From Ruegeria arenilitoris (GTDB lineage Bacteria > Pseudomonadota > Alphaproteobacteria > Rhodobacterales > Rhodobacteraceae): a stretch of DNA of 64,000 bases. Location of the stretch: contig NZ_WQCA01000005.1 in NCBI RefSeq assembly GCF_013032445.1, forward strand, positions 1 to 64,000. The letters run 5' to 3'. The notes beneath the pieces were generated by a model, which was not told the DNA's origin, did not search any database, and worked only from the letters and a program-made list of their open reading frames with translations. Positions within the stretch are counted from its first letter, which is position 1, and every line of letters starts with the position of its first letter. The position numbers were made by a program, and so were the translations under genes. Shown here one piece after another: positions 37,726 to 46,823 of this stretch.

Positions 37726-39066
37726 ATGAAAGACAGCATTTATCTGCCTAACGCAAACGGGGCGAACGACGTCGCCGTCAAGCATTTCGACGATGCAATT
37801 CGAGCGTTCAATATCTACCGGGGGGACCCGGTGGCACTGGTCGATCAGGCGATTGAGGCCGCGCCCGATTTTGCTATGGCACACATCCTCAAGGCTTACC
37901 TTTTTGGCCTGGCGACAGAGCCCGAGGCGACCAGCGAAGCAAAGTCTATCCTGAAATCGGCGAAACGTTTCGCGACGACCGAACACGAGAAATCCCATGT
38001 GGTGGCTCTTGAGGCGCTTGTCAGCAACAACTGGACCGAGGCGGCGGTCAAGCTCGACCGCCACAACATCGAGTACCCACATGACATCTTGGGATTGCAA
38101 GCCGGTCACCTGATGGACTTCTATCGGGCGAACGCGCGAAATATGCGTGACCGGCTGGCGCGGGTCCTGCCGAATTGGTCGGAAGACCAACCGGACTATG
38201 CCATCGTTCTTGGCATGTATTCTTTCGGTCTGGAAGAGGCCGGGAACTATGCCCGGGCCGAGGCGATTGGTCGAGAGGCGGCTGACCGTGAACCGCTCGA
38301 CTGCTGGGCTCACCATGCGGTTGCACATGTCCTTGAAATGCAGGGACGGGCAGAGGACGGAATCGAGTGGATGGCATCACGAGAGCCGCATTGGTCTGGC
38401 GATGACAATTTCTTTAAGGTGCATAATTGGTGGCACAACGCGCTCTATCATCTTGAGGTTGGAAAACCCGACACGGTCCTACAACTTTACGATACCCGGA
38501 TCCGCAAAGACGAAAGCCAGGTTGCGCTTGACCTGGTGGACGCCTCGGCCCTGCTTTGGCGGCTGCACATGGAAGGTTGCGATGTTGGTGATCGCTGGGT
38601 CGAAGTTGCGCAAAGTTGGGACGCTCACGCGGATGGCTGCCTCTATCCTTTCAACGACTGGCATGCTGCGATGTCTTATCTGGGTGCCGGGCGCGTTGAC
38701 GAAGTTGATCGGATTCTCGATCAATATCGGTCTGGCGATAAAACAGGGGGCGAGACCACCCGCTGGGCGCGAACCACGGGTATCCCATTGATAACGGGCT
38801 TCCGGGCTTTCTGGGCGGGGAATTATGACGAGGCCGTCGATATCCTGCACCCGGCGAGGTACGTTGCGAACTCCTTCGGAGGTAGCCATGCCCAGCGTGA
38901 CATCATCGATTGGACGTTGACAGAAGCAGCCGTGCGTTCAGGCAAAAAAGGCGCGGCAGAGGCACTGGCCGCCGAACGCCTGTCTGTCAAACCACACAGC
39001 CCGATTAACAAGAGCTTTTTGAAGCGTGCTACCAATTCGGCCAAAGGCATTGTTGCGGCGGTGTGA
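37726..39066 (+). CDS. TPR protein of the TTC38 type
   Basis: A 446-aa protein of tetratricopeptide-like helical repeats (AIEAAPDFAMAHILKAYLFGLA, MYSFGLEEAGNYARAEAIGREA). Conserved HHAVAHVLEMQGR and HWSGDDNFFKVHNWWHNALYHLE motifs match tetratricopeptide repeat protein 38, a family of unknown enzymatic role shared by bacteria and animals. The start at the ATG 37726 has GGAGGA upstream. Divergent from tetR and probably under its control. Confidence 0.82.
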   Translation: MKDSIYLPNANGANDVAVKHFDDAIRAFNIYRGDPVALVDQAIEAAPDFAMAHILKAYLFGLATEPEATSEAKSILKSAKRFATTEHEKSHVVALEALVSNNWTEAAVKLDRHNIEYPHDILGLQAGHLMDFYRANARNMRDRLARVLPNWSEDQPDYAIVLGMYSFGLEEAGNYARAEAIGREAADREPLDCWAHHAVAHVLEMQGRAEDGIEWMASREPHWSGDDNFFKVHNWWHNALYHLEVGKPDTVLQLYDTRIRKDESQVALDLVDASALLWRLHMEGCDVGDRWVEVAQSWDAHADGCLYPFNDWHAAMSYLGAGRVDEVDRILDQYRSGDKTGGETTRWARTTGIPLITGFRAFWAGNYDEAVDILHPARYVANSFGGSHAQRDIIDWTLTEAAVRSGKKGAAEALAAERLSVKPHSPINKSFLKRATNSAKGIVAAV

Positions 39067-39099
39067 GCCGATTTGGCGATTGATATCTACATGACCTAA

Positions 39100-39134
39100 T
39101 TCGCCTTGCCCATTCTATCAGCGGGCAGGGCGAA
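39100..39134. terminator. 12-bp hairpin between convergent genes
   Basis: TTCGCCTTGCCC pairs with GGGCAGGGCGAA (one G-U or A-C pair) around an 11-nt loop. It lies between the convergent TPR38 and L,D-transpeptidase genes. There is no long T-run, so its strength is uncertain. Confidence 0.55.
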
Positions 39135-39234
39135 GTCGTATTGGTGTTCAAGTGCAAATGTCAGCAAGTTTTTGTCTGCTGGTCGCAACGGGGCATGATC
39201 TATTTGTGCGGTGAGAACAAAGCTGCAAAGACCC

Positions 39235-40218
39235 TCACTTACAGATTGGCAATTCAAGCGGGGGCTGTTTGGGTAACGACGCCCTCCATTGGTTGATGAT
39301 CGGTTGGAGGGTGTTTTTCGGCCAGAACTTGGGCGCGCCGATAGATTTTAGGCAGGCGGCGTTCCAGTAAACTCCTTCGCGAGACAGCGGTTTTCCCGCT
39401 TTCACTGCTTTGGATACTGCGTTGATATCTTTTGATTCCGGGTAGATGTAAAGTGTTGTCGGGTTCCCCTCAACAAGCGCCAATATCTCTTTGGATGCGG
39501 ATTGAGACCAGGTCGTGCAACCGTTGCTGCGACCGCCGGTATAGTTCACGAGCTTTCCGTACGGGACATACCCTTCATTGTCGGCATGTGTGCTTTGCGG
39601 GTTTTTGAAACGACATTGCCATTTCAGGAAAACAGCGGGATGGCCGCCGATGGCCCGCTCGCGGGCGTTGCTGGTTTCTCCTTCTCCGTCGAATAACAGA
39701 AACGTACGGTAGAATGGTTTCGTCTTGCCTGAATGGTTGTAATACCCTTTGAAAGATGTCCGCGTTTCGGCGGTCACATAGGACCCACCGGCTGTCAGTT
39801 TAGAACCCTCTGTATTGCTGAAATGCTTCGCGCATTGTCGGCCGTTTGCAAAATTGGCGCGCTGCAGTTTTCGCCCATTGCCGTAACCAGATGAAACGGC
39901 ACGGAAGATCTTTTGCGATTCACAAATCACGTAAAATCGGCGCCCGGGATTGCCGTTTCGCGAGGTGCTGGGGCGGGTAGCATCCTTGGCGAGGTAACAG
40001 GGGTTTGTAACTTTGCCTTGGCGCACCTTTTTTTGATACAGCGCGCGCGCCCTTTTCAGGACTACCGGAGCGATTTGACCATCACCCGTGCCTACATGCT
40101 GTTGTAGCCATGGTGGGATGTTTTTTGAAAGCGCATCGCTGCGGGTCGGTAGGGAACATGTGCAGGCGGCGAGGGCCAGGACAGTAAGAATGAGACGGTG
40201 TGAGTTCATTCGCAACAT
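39235..40218 (-). CDS. YkuD_2-type murein L,D-transpeptidase-like lipoprotein
   Basis: A 327-aa exported protein. A lipobox (LAAC, Cys19) indicates lipidation. The catalytic-like region has AIGGHPAVF and a downstream GRSNGC, with Cys in the place of the nucleophile of L,D-transpeptidases of the PF13645 type; the typical SHGC is altered to SNGC. It would cross-link or anchor peptidoglycan in the periplasm. The start is the ATG at 40218, which has AGGAG upstream. It is monocistronic. Confidence 0.7.
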   Translation of the reverse strand: MLRMNSHRLILTVLALAACTCSLPTRSDALSKNIPPWLQQHVGTGDGQIAPVVLKRARALYQKKVRQGKVTNPCYLAKDATRPSTSRNGNPGRRFYVICESQKIFRAVSSGYGNGRKLQRANFANGRQCAKHFSNTEGSKLTAGGSYVTAETRTSFKGYYNHSGKTKPFYRTFLLFDGEGETSNARERAIGGHPAVFLKWQCRFKNPQSTHADNEGYVPYGKLVNYTGGRSNGCTTWSQSASKEILALVEGNPTTLYIYPESKDINAVSKAVKAGKPLSREGVYWNAACLKSIGAPKFWPKNTLQPIINQWRASLPKQPPLELPICK

Positions 40219-40508
40219 AAAGACTCCTGCTAGATAATCCTCGGCACCAGTCTAACACGGATCCGCCACGTCACCTTCGCGGTGTTTGGAACGAGCCATT
40301 TGACTGTGACCGCAAATCCTATCCAATTGATAAGCAGCGAAGTATTCCACCTCTGCTTGAACCTAAGGCCGCTCGACTTCGTTGGGTGCAGGGCAGGCGT
40401 GTGAGAAACCCCGCTATCGTTTTGAAAGGGCACTAAGCTAAGTGGCAATTCCAGCATGGCGTTCCCGAAGCTGTCTCAGCCACCGGGAAAAGCCACATAA
40501 GTTTAAGC

Positions 40509-41552
40509 TTATTGAAGCTCACGGCTCAGTTCATCGGCAAATGGCTGGATATCCCCGAAATGTGAATCGACCCATTCCGGGTTGTAATACGTGTCCAGAT
40601 ACCGGTCACCACTGTCGCACAGTAGGGTAACGATGGAACCCCTCTGATTGTCGCGCATCATTTCATTGGCAATCTGCAGTGCACCCCAAAGATTGGTCCC
40701 TGTCGACGCACCCGCCCGTCGGCCGATCCGCTTTTCAAGCCAAAGCATAGTTGCGATGCTTGCGGTATCCGGCACTTTGATCATTCGATCGATGACATCC
40801 GGCTGGAATGAGTTTTCCACCTTGGGCCTACCGATACCTTCGATCCGGCTGGAGGTATCGGATGATAGGCTCCGATCCCCGGTCTGGTAGCTGTCGTAGA
40901 ACACCGAGTTCTCAGGGTCGACGACCGTCAGCGCGGTATCATACCCCTTGTAGCGAATGAAACGGCCAAGCGTCGCCGACGTGCCACCGGTGCCCGCGCT
41001 CATTACAAGCATCGAGGGAACCGGATGCGGCTCATATTCCATCTGTCGAAAGATGCTTTCGGCGATGTTGTTGTTGCCACGCCAGTCGGTGGCGCGTTCG
41101 GCATAAGTGAACTGATCCATGAAGTAACCGCCAATCGACTTGGCCAATTCAACTGATGCGCTGTGCATCTCGGGGGCTGAACACACGAAATGCGTCTGTC
41201 CCCCATAAAACTCGATCAACCTGATTTTGCTGTGAGCTGTGCTTTCTGGGATCACGGCGATAAAGGGAACGCCGATCATGCGCGCGAAATAGGCCTCGGA
41301 TACTGCCGTACTGCCGGAGGAGGCTTCGACAACGGTAGTGCCTTCTTTGATCTTGCCGTTGCACAGTGCGTACAGAAACAGAGACCGGGCCAACCGGTGT
41401 TTCAGGCTTCCGGTCGGATGGGTGCTTTCATCTTTCAGGTAAATATCCACGCCAGTAAGGTTTGGAGCCGGTAGCTTGAACAGATGTGTATCCGCTGATC
41501 GGTGTGCATCTGCGTTAATCTTGGCGATAGCGCCCGCAACCCATTTATCCAT
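40509..41552 (-). CDS. PLP-dependent cysteine synthase-family enzyme (Cds1-like)
   Basis: A 347-aa fold-type II PLP enzyme. The Schiff-base Lys is in [11 protein letters not shown], the substrate loop is [17 protein letters not shown], and the phosphate cup is [13 protein letters not shown]. The insertion pattern matches the group that includes actinobacterial L-cysteine desulfhydrase Cds1, rather than CysK or CysM. It either makes cysteine or degrades it to pyruvate, ammonia and sulfide. Its neighbours, a GST and a Cys-tailed SigZ, fit a thiol-related theme. Confidence 0.8.
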   Translation of the reverse strand: MDKWVAGAIAKINADAHRSADTHLFKLPAPNLTGVDIYLKDESTHPTGSLKHRLARSLFLYALCNGKIKEGTTVVEASSGSTAVSEAYFARMIGVPFIAVIPESTAHSKIRLIEFYGGQTHFVCSAPEMHSASVELAKSIGGYFMDQFTYAERATDWRGNNNIAESIFRQMEYEPHPVPSMLVMSAGTGGTSATLGRFIRYKGYDTALTVVDPENSVFYDSYQTGDRSLSSDTSSRIEGIGRPKVENSFQPDVIDRMIKVPDTASIATMLWLEKRIGRRAGASTGTNLWGALQIANEMMRDNQRGSIVTLLCDSGDRYLDTYYNPEWVDSHFGDIQPFADELSRELQ

Positions 41553-41638
41553 TTCACCCTCATATTCGTGTCTCGAACCAGTTCAACTATGCGCCCGCCC
41601 ACTTGCAGATGGCAAATGGGCGGGTTTGGTATGAAGTA

Positions 41639-42349
41639 TCAGCCGCAGCATCCGCCTGAATTCGATTGCGTGGCTTCACAAGGAGCCTCGTTCAGATTGG
41701 CGCCACGCCCAAGCCATGTCCGTCCGGCCAGATAGAAATCTGAGAACCTTTCAAGAAAATCCTCGGGCACCGATTTTGCGGGAATGCCACTGTTCAGAAG
41801 TGTTTGCTGCCATGCTTTAAGTTTCGGAAACTCGGCGAGCATGTCGTATCCGCTGTGGTCTTCGACAATTGCCGCACGATGGAGTAGGGGAAGCCAGGCG
41901 ATATCCACGTTTCCAATGCTCTTACCCGAGAAAAACGCCCCCTGTCCTAATTGGCTCTCGACCTTTTCAAAGGACTTGGCGAGTTTCGCCATGCGTTCGT
42001 CCAGAACACCCTTGTCGGCGCTTTGCATTATACTGCATTGGACCAGATAGTGTTTGGTGGCCTGATAGCTCCAAGCGCGATTGGTCGCGCGCTGTTCAGG
42101 TGTCAGATCCTTCTGTAACGGTGCAGTGATTTCATCAATGTACTCCACGATCGCATCTGACTCGAACAACGGTTGGCCGCCTTCGGTTATTAAAACCGGG
42201 ACCTGACCCGTGGGCGAGATATCCAGAAACCACGCGGGCTTGTTCTTCAGGTCGATGTACTCAATATCATAGGGAACCTGCTTGGCCTCGAGCATCGCAG
42301 TAACGCGCTGCACGAACGGGCAAATCCTGAAGCTGACGATCTTGATCAT
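41639..42349 (-). CDS. Glutathione S-transferase family protein
   Basis: A 236-aa protein. The N-terminal thioredoxin fold has FRICPFVQRVTAML with Cys10 as probable catalytic residue (omega or beta-like class), ISPTGQVPVLI and FESDAIVEYIDE. A helical C-terminal domain follows. The last residues are GGCCG, an unusual Cys-rich tail that might bind metal or be modified. The start at 42349 has AAGGAC upstream; the frame is open to 42412. It is divergent from sigZ. Confidence 0.85.
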   Translation of the reverse strand: MIKIVSFRICPFVQRVTAMLEAKQVPYDIEYIDLKNKPAWFLDISPTGQVPVLITEGGQPLFESDAIVEYIDEITAPLQKDLTPEQRATNRAWSYQATKHYLVQCSIMQSADKGVLDERMAKLAKSFEKVESQLGQGAFFSGKSIGNVDIAWLPLLHRAAIVEDHSGYDMLAEFPKLKAWQQTLLNSGIPAKSVPEDFLERFSDFYLAGRTWLGRGANLNEAPCEATQSNSGGCCG

Positions 42350-42380
42350 GAGTGTAGTCCTTTTTGTTGATCCGACCTGT

Positions 42381-42409
42381 AAGACGAACGGCAGCGCGAA
42401 AAGACGAAC
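42381..42409. repeat. 9-bp direct repeat in gst-sigZ gap
   Basis: AAGACGAAC occurs at 42381-42389 and 42401-42409, exactly 20 bp apart, between the divergent GST and sigZ starts. Two-turn spacing would suit a regulator bound on one face of the helix. Confidence 0.4.
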
Positions 42410-42478
42410 CAACCGAGGGGAAATGTTGCAGGGTGTTGATATTGAATGATTTAATTAAAGTGAAAAAGGCGGGAACCG

Positions 42479-43036
42479 ATGACTCACAGCGCCCCTGATC
42501 TAGAGAGTGTTTGGTCTGAATACCGGGCCAGCCTGTTGGCCTTTCTTCGCACAAAGGTATCGAACCAGGAAGACGCAGATGATTTGCTTCAGGAAATCCT
42601 GCTGAAAACTCATAAGAGCTTAGCTAGTCTCGACAAGGTTGAAAGCCTGAAAGCGTGGCTGTTTCAGATCGCGAACAACGCGATCACCGACTTTTATCGG
42701 GCCAAAGGTCGGCGAAACACGATACATCCTGACGACCTTTGGCACAGTGAATTGGATGAAGAGGACCAGCATGTGCTGGAGGGGTGTGTCGGGCCTTTCA
42801 TAGGTGCTCTACCACCCGAAATGGGCAGTTTACTGCGCAAGGTGGACTTGCAAGGTGTGCCGCAAAAAGACCACGCGGACGAACTTGGTATCAGCTACTC
42901 GACACTCAAATCCCAAGTCCAAGCCAGCCGTAGAAAACTGCGAGAGCTTTTCGAGGATTGCTGCAACTTCTCTTTGGATCACAAGGGCAACATTGTTGGA
43001 TATGAGGTCAAAGGCGACAACTGTAAGCCGTGTTGA
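42479..43036 (+). CDS. sigZ: SigZ-type RNA polymerase sigma factor
   Basis: A 185-aa ECF-like sigma factor. Region 2 has QEDADDLLQEILLKTHKSL and LKAWLFQIANNAITDFYR; region 4 has PQKDHADELGISYSTLKSQVQ. The C-terminus is extended and Cys-rich (CCNFSLDHKGN and DNCKPC), a mark of the SigZ group, which could make the factor redox- or metal-sensitive. No anti-sigma gene is adjacent. It probably controls itself and the divergent GST gene. Confidence 0.87.
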   Translation: MTHSAPDLESVWSEYRASLLAFLRTKVSNQEDADDLLQEILLKTHKSLASLDKVESLKAWLFQIANNAITDFYRAKGRRNTIHPDDLWHSELDEEDQHVLEGCVGPFIGALPPEMGSLLRKVDLQGVPQKDHADELGISYSTLKSQVQASRRKLRELFEDCCNFSLDHKGNIVGYEVKGDNCKPC

Positions 43037-43374
43037 GCCATCAATGACAACTTTTTGTTGTTTCGGGGGCGGCCTTTATTCGATGTCCTCCGTCACGCTC
43101 TTGGAGTGAAAAGGGGGGCGCATCTCAGGTTTTCACAACGTTTTACTCAAGCGCACTAAGCCACCAATTATCGCTTCCGCGGCGGTAGTGTCGAATTTAA
43201 ATGAAACGGTTACCAGTTCAAAACTCCTAGCGTCTAATGCACAGCCGTTAAATTTCATTGCAGTTTAAGTGCAATCGACTACCCTGCTTACGAAAGGTCA
43301 ACGACCTGCCTCCTAAGCGACTGGACGGCGGAAGGCCCGGCAATGGGTGCGCCAATCTTATAGTAGCGAGTGTC
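43037..43374. other. Intergenic region between sigZ and cyclase genes
   Basis: No gene recognised. The cyclase frame is open upstream from 43375 to 43258, but that part is not conserved-looking. Confidence 0.4.
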
Positions 43375-45096
43375 ATGAAGCGGAAGATCGCGACGATATT
43401 GGTAGCCGACGTTGTTGGGTATTCGGCCCTGATGCACGACGATGATACCGGTACGTTGGAACTTCTGAAAGTTTGCGACGCTGAGATTATCACGCCATGC
43501 GTCAATGCGAATTCTGGACGTGTTTTCAAAAGGACGGGTGACGGGTTTCTGGTCGAGTTTGAAAATGCGGTTGACGCAGTACATTGCGCTTTGGAATGGC
43601 AAAGTCGCACGCGGTCCAACAATGTAACCCCGCTGAGTTTCCGGGTCGGGATTCATCAAGGCCAAGTTATCGTCGAAGATGACGATGTATATGGCGATTG
43701 TGTCAACATAGCCGCTCGGTTGGAACCGATGGCTCAGACCGGCTGTATCGTGGTTTCCGACGAAGTGTACCAACAGGTTCGGGGTCGCATTGACGCCCGG
43801 TTTGACGATCTTGGGGCTCAGGAATTCAAGAACATTCTGCAACCCATTCACGTTTGGGAATGGCGCTGCCCCTTTGCAATACCGCAGCGCCTTGCGAAAG
43901 GCGATCTTGCTGAGCCCAGTAAGCCTTCTGTAGTCATCTTGCCGTTTCGCAACTTGTCCAAAGATCCGGAGCACGAGGTTTTTGCCGAAGGTCTGCGTGC
44001 GGATGTTCAGAGCGCTCTGACGCAAGTGCTCGGTGTATTTATCGTCGCGATGGGCGCTGCGGACCAATTCAGGGGGGCAACGCCAGAGGAAGCAGGACCC
44101 GCGCTGGGCGTGCGCTATGCTCTTCAATGCACCATGCGGGTTGCTGGTGACCGAGTTCGCGTCACGGCGGTTTTGATTGCGACCGCCACAGGTGAGATCG
44201 TATGGACCGAGCAATTCGACCGCAATCTGGATGATGGTTTCGCCCTTCAGGATGAAATCGCAGCCAAAGTTCTGATGGAAATGGACGTCGCGCTCGTCGC
44301 GGGTGAACAAGCGAAGATCTGGCACAAGTCTCTGCGGTCGTTCAAAGCGCTCGAGCTGTTCTACAAAGGTGTCGACACGTTCTATCGCATGAACCCAGAG
44401 GATATGCTGATCGCGCGCGGCTATTTCGAGAAAGTTACGCAAATGGAGCCCCAGTCGGCGCTCGGTCCGATGCAGGTGGCGATGTGTTTCTGGTATGAGC
44501 TTCAGAAAGGCTGGGCGAAAGATGTTTCATACGCGCAAGAGCAAGCCATACGCTGGGCTGAAGAGGCCGCCAGCAAAGAGGACGAGGACGGTCAGGCCCT
44601 GACCGTACTGAGCCACGTGCACCTGATGCGGAGGGACTATGATGCCGCGCTTGCGGCGGGTCGCGAAGCCACGACAGTTCGCCCCGGGTGTGCAAATGCC
44701 AACGCTTTCTTTGCAAATGTCCTGCACCATTGCGACGAGCACGAACAGGCCAGACATCACATCAGTCTGGCAATGCGGTTTCACCCTCTCAATCCGCCAT
44801 TTTTCAGGAATATCCTCTCGGCGACGTTGCTCGCCCTGAACGAGGTAGAAGACGCTATAGTGATTGCCTCTGAAACAACGCGGCTGGCGGATCAGGAACT
44901 GGAGTCGCGGATCGTGCTGGCCAGTGCGTACCATAGGGCTGATCAAAACATAGAAGCAAAACGTGTCGCTTCTGAAATTCAACAGATTGATCCGCACTTC
45001 TCGATTGCAAAATATGTCAGTTCCAGATTGTACCGCAGTCCGGACTATCCGAACCAGCTTGCAGCCGATTTGAGAACACTGGGTCTACCCCAATAA
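43375..45096 (+). CDS. Class III adenylate cyclase with TolB-like and TPR regions
   Basis: A 573-aa protein. Residues 1-165 are a cyclase domain: ILVADVVGYSALMHDDD, RTGDGFLVEF (both metal Asp), and YGDCVNIAARLE. Residues 180-330 have the SVVILPFRNLSKDPEHEVFAEGL pattern of cyclase-associated TolB-like regions, and the rest are TPR-like repeats (ALTVLSHVHLMRRDYDAALAAG). This is a common plan in rhizobia and roseobacters, where copy number is high. The start is the ATG at 43375. The output is probably cAMP. It is monocistronic. Confidence 0.88.
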   Translation: MKRKIATILVADVVGYSALMHDDDTGTLELLKVCDAEIITPCVNANSGRVFKRTGDGFLVEFENAVDAVHCALEWQSRTRSNNVTPLSFRVGIHQGQVIVEDDDVYGDCVNIAARLEPMAQTGCIVVSDEVYQQVRGRIDARFDDLGAQEFKNILQPIHVWEWRCPFAIPQRLAKGDLAEPSKPSVVILPFRNLSKDPEHEVFAEGLRADVQSALTQVLGVFIVAMGAADQFRGATPEEAGPALGVRYALQCTMRVAGDRVRVTAVLIATATGEIVWTEQFDRNLDDGFALQDEIAAKVLMEMDVALVAGEQAKIWHKSLRSFKALELFYKGVDTFYRMNPEDMLIARGYFEKVTQMEPQSALGPMQVAMCFWYELQKGWAKDVSYAQEQAIRWAEEAASKEDEDGQALTVLSHVHLMRRDYDAALAAGREATTVRPGCANANAFFANVLHHCDEHEQARHHISLAMRFHPLNPPFFRNILSATLLALNEVEDAIVIASETTRLADQELESRIVLASAYHRADQNIEAKRVASEIQQIDPHFSIAKYVSSRLYRSPDYPNQLAADLRTLGLPQ

Positions 45097-45376
45097 GAGG
45101 CTGAACGTGTATTGTTTGTGTGCCGTCTCGGGACATGTTTTAGCCACTCTCTAGCTCATGCGCGACAGGGCCTTTAATTATAGGGCCATCGAGCCGTCCT
45201 CGCGGATTGTAATGGCCCTCGTCGGACTAGATGGTCGGAAGCCTCTTTGATCGTGTTTGGACTAATGCTAGCTGAACAAGTGATCGTTATCCGAGTCAAA
45301 GTTCCAAGTTTTCACTTTATTGCCAGTATTTTCGTAATCCGCGCGAATACTTGATTTGATTTCTTGGTATGTCACT

Positions 45377-46801
45377 ATGACAACCGCAATGCCTACAGTT
45401 CGAAATAACACAAATTTGCGCTTCGACACGGGCGACGCCGACTGTGCAGAAATCTTTGAAACCCTGTCGAAAAAGAACGCGGTATATCTCAGGCGGCGCA
45501 GGCTTCTGGAGGGTTCTGCCGCGCACGCAAAGGATTTGGTGATCGAATGTGCGGAAGAGATAAGGCAAAACAACGATGAGGCCCTGCTTGATCAGTTTGT
45601 CGCACAGGTTTGGGAAAACGCGACAGAGCATGAGATTTTAACGCTGTTGGTGGCCGGATGGCTTAAGCTTAAGCGGGGGCAGTGGCAGGCAACCGAAAGG
45701 TTAGGGCGCGAGGTTGTCAGTCGCGATCATCATGACCTCATGGCGCAGCGGCTTATTGATGCCGCTCGCGAAAAGTCGACGGACCTGGAAACTGAAACCG
45801 ACCGCTGGCTTCGAACGCGGACGTGCGCGGCCCCTTTCCGAGAAATGGAGACGCGGGTCAACGGTGAGGTCCATTTTTGTTGCTCGGCTTGGCAACCTGT
45901 TCCAATCGGCCGCCTTGAAACGGCGGACGAGGGCGGATTCTGGAATTCCGACCGGGCCCGCGAAATCAGACGATCGGTACGTGATGGAGATTTTTCGCAT
46001 TGCAGCCGGTGGCATTGTCCGCAGATCGCTGGTCGCAGGCTTCCCGCCCGCACTCCGGAAACGCAAAGCCTGAAGCTGGAGTTGGAGGAAGGTCCGGATC
46101 GGGTCATCCTGTCTCATGACCGGTCTTGCAACATCTCTTGCCCCAGTTGCCGAACTCAGTTGATCAACCTGCCGCACAAAGAAACAGAGCGCTTGAATCA
46201 GGTGTTTGAAGATCACCTTTTGCCACTTGTCAGCAAGGCCACGAAAATCAAGGTGACCGGATCGGGTGATCCTTTTGGCAGCAGGCACTTCCGTCATCTT
46301 CTTGGGCGGTTGACGCAATCCGGCCCGTCCGGGCGGCGCATTCAGCTGCACACCAACGGGTTGCTGGCTAATGAAAGGGCCTGGAACGATCTTGGGCTAT
46401 GGGACAAGGTTTCGTCGGTCTGGGTTTCAATCGATGCGGCGCAGGCCGACACGTACGGCGTGCTCCGCCGCGGAGGCGATTTCACCGCACTAAGGAAGAA
46501 CCTGCGCTTCCTTGGCGACCTGAACGCGCAAGGTGATATTGATACGCTGCGGTTCGATTTTGTCGTGCAGACCGCAAATTACAGGGAAATGCCAGCCTTC
46601 GTGGATCTTGCCAATGAAATGAACGCGGATGGTGTTTACTTCCTGAGGCTGCGCAATTGGGGTCATGTGACACCGCAGGAGTTCAAGACCCTCGATGTAT
46701 GCTCGTCCGATCATCCCGAACACAAAGATTTGCTGGAGGTGCTGGCCGATCCACGGATGGCTTGGGGTGGTGTGGACCTCGGAAGCCTCAACTCGATCTG
46801 A
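45377..46801 (+). CDS. Radical SAM protein with N-terminal SPASM-like domain
   Basis: A protein of about 474 aa. A helical N-terminal region of 130 residues is followed by a Cys-rich SPASM-like segment (CAAPF, then NGEVHFCCSAW near residue 168, FWNSDRAREIRRS, then HCSRWHCPQI). Only after that comes the radical SAM motif CNISCPSC (Cys near 251, 255, 258) and the core. This is the reverse of the usual order. The Cys pattern suggests two or more Fe-S clusters. Similar proteins occur in glycan and peptide-modifying loci. The start is uncertain (ATG 45377 or 45389). It converges on the second radical SAM gene 22 bp away. Confidence 0.8.
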   Translation: MTTAMPTVRNNTNLRFDTGDADCAEIFETLSKKNAVYLRRRRLLEGSAAHAKDLVIECAEEIRQNNDEALLDQFVAQVWENATEHEILTLLVAGWLKLKRGQWQATERLGREVVSRDHHDLMAQRLIDAAREKSTDLETETDRWLRTRTCAAPFREMETRVNGEVHFCCSAWQPVPIGRLETADEGGFWNSDRAREIRRSVRDGDFSHCSRWHCPQIAGRRLPARTPETQSLKLELEEGPDRVILSHDRSCNISCPSCRTQLINLPHKETERLNQVFEDHLLPLVSKATKIKVTGSGDPFGSRHFRHLLGRLTQSGPSGRRIQLHTNGLLANERAWNDLGLWDKVSSVWVSIDAAQADTYGVLRRGGDFTALRKNLRFLGDLNAQGDIDTLRFDFVVQTANYREMPAFVDLANEMNADGVYFLRLRNWGHVTPQEFKTLDVCSSDHPEHKDLLEVLADPRMAWGGVDLGSLNSI

Positions 46802-46823
46802 CAAAAGTTATCCCGGAGCGGGA

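Noticed and set aside
43288-44442. Long 384-codon antisense frame over the cyclase gene
   Set aside because: The plus strand carries clear cyclase metal-binding motifs; the antisense frame has no recognisable domain and is a shadow of its codon bias.
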